Positions 55,701 through 59,402 of a stretch of DNA of 59,402 nucleotides are shown one piece after another (positions within the stretch are counted from its first letter, which is position 1; the number at the start of each line of letters is the position of its first letter). The stretch comes from Marilutibacter maris (GTDB taxonomy: Bacteria; Pseudomonadota; Gammaproteobacteria; Xanthomonadales; Xanthomonadaceae): assembly GCF_006546735.2 (NCBI RefSeq), contig NZ_VICD02000086.1, forward strand, positions 1-59,402, given 5' to 3'. The notes beneath the pieces were generated by a model. The model saw only the letters and a program-made list of their open reading frames with translations. It was not told the DNA's origin and did no database searches. The translations under genes were made by a program, and so were the position numbers.

Positions 55701-55808
55701 CTATTGGCGCTTGCGGCGGGCGACGACGATGGCGGTGACGATCAGGGCGACGACGAGCGCGGCGCCGCCGAGCAGGACCAGCAGGACCAGGGCATGCCAG
55801 ACGCTCAT
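55701..55808 (-). CDS. 35-aa single-pass membrane protein
   Basis: MSVWHALVLLVLLGGAALVV and on: one membrane helix and a basic end (ARRKRQ). The start overlaps the stop of the metallopeptidase gene by 4 bp (ATGA), so it is translated with it. Unlike typical spurious frames it has a full helix with a positive C-terminal flank, suggesting a real small membrane partner. Confidence 0.55.
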   Translation of the reverse strand: MSVWHALVLLVLLGGAALVVALIVTAIVVARRKRQ

Positions 55809-56869
55809 TGCGTCGCTTCGGTGCCGCCGCCGATGCCGGCCGGGGCGGGGGACTCATCGGCCGCTGGCGGCGTGTCGAATCCGATGCCGGGTCGCCAGCC
55901 GCTGGCCGCGAAGATCGCCTTCGGGTCCTCCATGCGCAGGATCTCGCGCAGGGCCCGGCGCTTGTCGTCGGCCTGTCGGTAGTAGGCCTTCACGATGCGG
56001 TAGCCGACCCAGTAACCGAGGTCGCCCGGACTGTCGGTGCTGCTGTTGTCGAGCCAGGCGCTGAGGTCGGTACTGTCGATGTCGGCCAGGAACGCGGTCT
56101 CGATCTCGTGTTCGCGGCCGCGGGTCAGCGCGTCGAAGTGCGCGTAGGCGGTGTGGCCGGAGGTCAGCTCGGCAACGAACTCGGCGCCCCCCTCCATCAG
56201 CGAACGCTCGAGCACGGTGGGCCGCTCCAGGTTCGCCATCGACGGGCTCAGCTGCACATGGGCGTATTCATGCGCGATCACGTGGACGAAGCGGTCCTCG
56301 GGGTCGGGGTTCATCCATTCCACCGCGCACAATGCTTCCAGGCCGATCTGCAGGCCCGTGTCGGGGTAACCGATGCCGACCGGCTTGCCGCGTCCGACCA
56401 CGATCGTGACCGGTGGCAGATTGGCCTCGGGATAGAGCGTGGCCAGCGTGTCCAGGGCGCGATCCAGCCGCTGCTTGGCCTGCGGCAGCACCCGCATGCA
56501 GGTGCGCGCCTGCTCGTACAACTCGGGCCGCTTGCTCAGGGTCGCGGCGATCGCCTCGCCGGTGACGCGGCGCAGGCGGGCGAAGTGATGCAGGCCTTCG
56601 GAGCCGGGGTCGAGGTAGTCGCGCTGCAGCCGTTCGGCGTCGAGCGTGCCGCCGGCGGCATCGTAGAGGCGGTAGAAGCGTTCCACGTCGTCGATCACCA
56701 CCGCTGGCGCGGTCGCTCCGTCGGCGGCGGACGGCGGCTGCGCATGGGCGCGCATCGGCGCCAGCAGGGCGTTGATCGCGATCAGGGCGAACGATGCGCA
56801 GACGAGCGTTCGGCGACGCGTGCGGGCGAGGGGGGCGGGCACGGCGGTGAGGGTGGGGGTGGCGGGCAT
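55805..56869 (-). CDS. Exported DUF2268-like zinc metallopeptidase
   Basis: 354 aa with AGGAG 7 bp before ATG 56869. An N-terminal signal (RRRTLVCASFALIAINALLAPMRAHAQ) precedes a catalytic domain with VIAHEYAHVQ (HExxH) and LMEGGAEFVAELTSG, which gives the third ligand (Glu). An Ala/Pro-rich tail ends the protein. The family may resemble periplasmic proteases of unknown substrate. The downstream 35-aa protein is coupled to it. Confidence 0.8.
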   Translation of the reverse strand: MPATPTLTAVPAPLARTRRRTLVCASFALIAINALLAPMRAHAQPPSAADGATAPAVVIDDVERFYRLYDAAGGTLDAERLQRDYLDPGSEGLHHFARLRRVTGEAIAATLSKRPELYEQARTCMRVLPQAKQRLDRALDTLATLYPEANLPPVTIVVGRGKPVGIGYPDTGLQIGLEALCAVEWMNPDPEDRFVHVIAHEYAHVQLSPSMANLERPTVLERSLMEGGAEFVAELTSGHTAYAHFDALTRGREHEIETAFLADIDSTDLSAWLDNSSTDSPGDLGYWVGYRIVKAYYRQADDKRRALREILRMEDPKAIFAASGWRPGIGFDTPPAADESPAPAGIGGGTEATQ

Positions 56870-57080
56870 CGCGTTCTCCTGTCCTGGGAAGGGCTGCGCA
56901 TGCAGCCGGTGGGCGCGGCCGATGATAACGGCAGCCGTCCGCCTGCCGGTCGGCGAGGGGCCGGGCGCCTCCCCGCGCCCGGCCCCCGCCGTCCTCCCCT
57001 GGTCAAACACGTTGTCGAACACGTTGCCGGACACGCTGTCGTCACGATATCCAACCGCGGCGACGGGCCCGGGGTCGGCT

Positions 57081-57848
57081 TCAGGCGGCGTAGCCGACCG
57101 GCGTCAGCAGGTCGACGCCGCACTCCAGCTGCGCCAGCCAGTCCAGGAACCGCTCCATCGCCTCGCCGCGCATCGGCAGGCCGTGCTGGGGAACGATCAT
57201 CGCCGGCGCCACCGAGCGCACCATCTGCACCCACAGGCGGGCGGCCCGATTGGAGGCCATGTAGCGGCGGTGGAAGCCTTCCATCCGTGCCTTGTGCGCC
57301 TGGAAGTCGGCGACGAAGGCGTAGGGCGTCTCGCTGGCGATCATCGACGAACCGATGTCGCCGGAGAACAGGATGCGGCTGGTCGGATCGTAGAAACTGA
57401 AGTTGCCGACCGAATGCAGGAAATGCGCCGGCAGCGCCTGCACCCAGGTGTCGCCCATCGCGATGCGGCCGCCCTCGTCGGGCAGCAGCATGTAGCGTTC
57501 GCTGCCCTTGTTGGGCATGTAGCCGGGCACCAGGTGGGGAACGAAGCGGCCCCAGAGCTTGGAACAGACCACGGTGGTGCGCGAGTACAGCAGCCACTTG
57601 TCGACCGAGCCGATGATGTCCGGGTCCTGGTGCGAACACAGCAGCCAGGTCAGCTCCGACGGTTTGATGTAGCTGCCCAGGGCGAGGATCAGCGGGTTGT
57701 AGAGCAGCTGTCCGCCCGGATCGAGCAGGGCCGAGTAGCTGCCATGCTGGATCAGGAACTGGTTGGCCTGGATGCCGTCGTCGCCACGGACGAGATCGTT
57801 GAAGGCGATGCAGCGATGGTTGTCCTGCTCGAACAGAATCGTCGCCAT
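57081..57848 (-). CDS. Oxygen-binding di-iron protein-like (ODP) MBL-fold protein
   Basis: 255 aa. Metallo-beta-lactamase fold of the flavodiiron/ODP group without the flavodoxin domain. Metal ligands: His73-x-Asp75-x-Asp77 in CSHQDPDIIG, His142/His145 in PAHFLHSVGNF, Asp164 in LFSGDIGSS, and His in VPQHGLPM. The HxDxD spacing (His-Gln-Asp-Pro-Asp) marks ODP-type proteins, which bind O2 reversibly at a di-iron site. It may sense or reduce oxygen. Probable FNR-type box 62 bp upstream. Confidence 0.75.
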   Translation of the reverse strand: MATILFEQDNHRCIAFNDLVRGDDGIQANQFLIQHGSYSALLDPGGQLLYNPLILALGSYIKPSELTWLLCSHQDPDIIGSVDKWLLYSRTTVVCSKLWGRFVPHLVPGYMPNKGSERYMLLPDEGGRIAMGDTWVQALPAHFLHSVGNFSFYDPTSRILFSGDIGSSMIASETPYAFVADFQAHKARMEGFHRRYMASNRAARLWVQMVRSVAPAMIVPQHGLPMRGEAMERFLDWLAQLECGVDLLTPVGYAA

Positions 57849-57909
57849 GATGTTCCCCTGTCCGTGGCATGTTCGGGGCACGACTGTAGGCGGTCGCGAC
57901 GAAACCGGT

Positions 57910-57923
57910 TTGCGCTGGATCAA
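57910..57923. promoter_or_regulatory. FNR/Anr-type box candidate
   Basis: TTGCG-CTGG-ATCAA, spaced exactly as TTGAT-N4-ATCAA with the right half-site perfect and three of five matches on the left. It lies between the di-iron ODP gene (62 bp away) and the UbiB-like gene (128 bp away), which are divergent. It would suit oxygen-dependent control of one or both. Confidence 0.5.
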
Positions 57924-58050
57924 ATCCGGACGCCGGGATCCGGGGTACACCGTTGGCATGGCCGGGCCGGCCTTGACCCGGTCGTTCGCCGCGGCGCGGT
58001 AGAACGTACGCAAGCGGCGGCCGGGATCGCCGACACAGGAGCTTTCGCGG

Positions 58051-59402
58051 ATGTGGGACACCTTGATCACCCCCCATGAGCTGGGCCGGCTGCAGACGCT
58101 GGCATCGATCCTGATCCGCCATGGCTTCGGCGACATGGTGCGACGGCTGGGACTGGCGCGGGCGCTGGCGCGGCTGGGTCGGGCATTGCCCGGAAACCAC
58201 GCCGAGGCGCCGGTTGAGCTGGCGCCGCAGGTCCGGGTGCGACTGGCGCTGGAGGAAATGGGCCCGTGCTTCGTCAAACTGGGGCAGGTGCTGGCCACCC
58301 GCGTCGACCTGTTTCCGCCGGAATGGATCGCCGAGTTCAGCCGTCTGCAGAGTGCGGCCCCGGCGGTGCCGTTCGAGGCCATCCACGCCGAGATGAGCGA
58401 GGCGCTGGGGATGGCGCCGGAATCGGCCTTCGCCTGGCTGGATCCGCAGCCGCTCGCCGCCGCGTCGATCGCGCAGGTGCACCGGGCGCGCCTGCGCGAC
58501 GGACGCGAGGTGGTGGCGAAGGTGCGGCGTCCCGGAATCCGCGCGCTGATCGAAGCCGACCTCGGGCTCCTGCAGCATGCCGCGACCCGGATCGAACGCA
58601 AGTTTCCGGAGCTGCGCCGGTTCCACCCCGTCGGCGTGGTGCGGCAGTTCCGCGCCTCGCTGATGCGGGAGATGGACCTGGCCGCCGAGTGCCGGCATGC
58701 CGAGCGCGTCGCCGGCAGTTTTGCCGACGATGTCCGCGTCGTGGTGCCCACGGTGTACTGGGACTTCACCAGCGAACGCATGAACGTGCAGGACTTCGTC
58801 GACGGCATGCCGGTCTCCGACCTTGCGGCGCTGGATGCGGCCGGGGTGGACCGGTGCGCGATCGCTCGGACCGGCGCCCAGGTGGTGTTGAAGATGATGC
58901 TGGAGGACGGCTTCTTCCATGCCGACCCGCATCCGGGCAATGTGTTCGTGCTGGAGGACGCGCGCATCGCGGTGATCGACTTCGGCATGGTCGGGCGGTT
59001 GTCGCCGACGCGCCGGGCCGAGGTGGTGAGCCTGTTGTTCGGACTGGTCGAGCGCGATTCCCAGCGGGTCACCGACGTGTTGCTGGAGTGGACGCGGCAG
59101 TCGGACGTCGATGAGGCGCAACTGGTCATCGACGTCGACGCGTTCGTCGATACCTATCACGGCGTGCCGCTGGGCCAGCTCGACCTGGCCGGGATGTTGC
59201 TGGAAGTCACCGTGCTGCTGCGTGCCCACCGCCTCGCGCTGCCGGCCGATCTGGCCCTGCTGATCAAGGTCTGCCTGACCCTGGAGGGACTGGGGCGCAG
59301 CCTCGATCCGGACTTCGACATGGCGCGCCAGGCGCAGCCGTTCCTGCGCCGGGCGATGGCCGCGCAACTGGGGCCGACCGCGATCGCGCGGCGCGGCGCG
59401 CA
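58051..59402 (+). CDS. UbiB/ABC1-family protein kinase-like protein (incomplete, runs off the window)
   Basis: At least 450 aa, starting at ATG 58051 and open to the end. The signature of the ABC1/UbiB family is present: KLGQVLATR (KxGQ motif), AAASIAQVHRA (Ala-rich loop), VVAKVRRPG (Lys), HADPHPGN (catalytic loop) and DFGM (metal-binding). Members support ubiquinone biosynthesis or lipid homeostasis. The relation to ubiB itself cannot be settled; it may be one of the paralogous ABC1 kinases. No C-terminal membrane helices are seen yet, because the gene is cut. Confidence 0.85.
   Translation, partial: MWDTLITPHELGRLQTLASILIRHGFGDMVRRLGLARALARLGRALPGNHAEAPVELAPQVRVRLALEEMGPCFVKLGQVLATRVDLFPPEWIAEFSRLQSAAPAVPFEAIHAEMSEALGMAPESAFAWLDPQPLAAASIAQVHRARLRDGREVVAKVRRPGIRALIEADLGLLQHAATRIERKFPELRRFHPVGVVRQFRASLMREMDLAAECRHAERVAGSFADDVRVVVPTVYWDFTSERMNVQDFVDGMPVSDLAALDAAGVDRCAIARTGAQVVLKMMLEDGFFHADPHPGNVFVLEDARIAVIDFGMVGRLSPTRRAEVVSLLFGLVERDSQRVTDVLLEWTRQSDVDEAQLVIDVDAFVDTYHGVPLGQLDLAGMLLEVTVLLRAHRLALPADLALLIKVCLTLEGLGRSLDPDFDMARQAQPFLRRAMAAQLGPTAIARRGA

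Noticed and set aside
56782-59367. Minus-strand frame of 861 codons across three genes
   Set aside because: It runs through the real ODP, metallopeptidase and UbiB-like genes in other frames and has no protein-like features.

Overview
The window is high-GC chromosomal DNA from a gammaproteobacterium of the Xanthomonadaceae/Lysobacteraceae (Lysobacter/Luteimonas-like). The assignment rests on two tandem alpha-lytic-type serine proteases, a toxin with a tail resembling the Xanthomonas VirD4-interacting (XVIPCD) signal, a probable XAC0095-type gene, many REP palindromes of two families, and REP-associated tyrosine transposases (RAYT). No rRNA, tRNA or CRISPR array was seen.

Layout. (1) 1-9854: branched-chain amino-acid and acyl-CoA metabolism: thiolase, isovaleryl-CoA dehydrogenase, leucine dehydrogenase, a Sel1/prolyl-hydroxylase protein and the fused isobutyryl-CoA mutase icmF. 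icmF carries two palindromic repeats in frame. A 121-bp multi-hairpin tandem repeat lies at 1721-1980. (2) 9864-12508: an AT-richer insert starting 9 bp after the icmF stop, encoding a membrane/coiled-coil protein, an ImmA/IrrE peptidase, a phage Beta-family protein and a convergent sce7726-type nuclease; a candidate defence module. (3) 12509-21600: accessory zone of single genes (CBS-HEPN protein, NTF2-like, XAC0095-like, TrmY-like, VOC, CPBP protease, small orphans) separated by REP elements of the GGGGTCAGAGT family, with one intact RAYT (17148-17852) and several decayed copies. (4) 21697-26163: an immunity-like gene family and a 917-aa zeta-toxin protein with a probable type IV secretion tail. 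(5) 26261-36684: small secreted, lipoprotein, redox, methyltransferase and nuclease genes. (6) 36881-42272: a four-domain A-PCP-AONS-SCP2-like enzyme and the RNA helicase dbpA. (7) 42416-50470: envelope and signalling genes, including a diguanylate cyclase, a membrane-anchored Mrr-like nuclease and an unrecognised gene pair. (8) 50641-53713: tandem secreted proteases, each with a strong terminator. (9) 54164-55693: a rifamycin monooxygenase (rox) preceded by a 19-bp site that matches, from memory, the actinobacterial rifamycin-associated element. (10) 55701-59402: a metallopeptidase with a 35-aa membrane partner, a di-iron ODP-like protein, and a UbiB-family kinase that runs off the end.

How it fits together: leucine dehydrogenase, isovaleryl-CoA dehydrogenase, thiolase and IcmF cover steps of branched-chain amino-acid and acyl-CoA turnover, in keeping with the iso-branched lipids of this family. 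The remainder is mostly accessory material for competition, defence and secretion. Most intergenic structure in the middle third comes from REP/RAYT activity. The strongest candidates for something new are the rox/RAE pair, the CBS-HEPN protein bounded by REP direct repeats, the ImmA/Beta/sce7726 island, the leader RNA at 15215-15358 with mutually exclusive hairpins, and the A-PCP-AONS-SCP2 enzyme.
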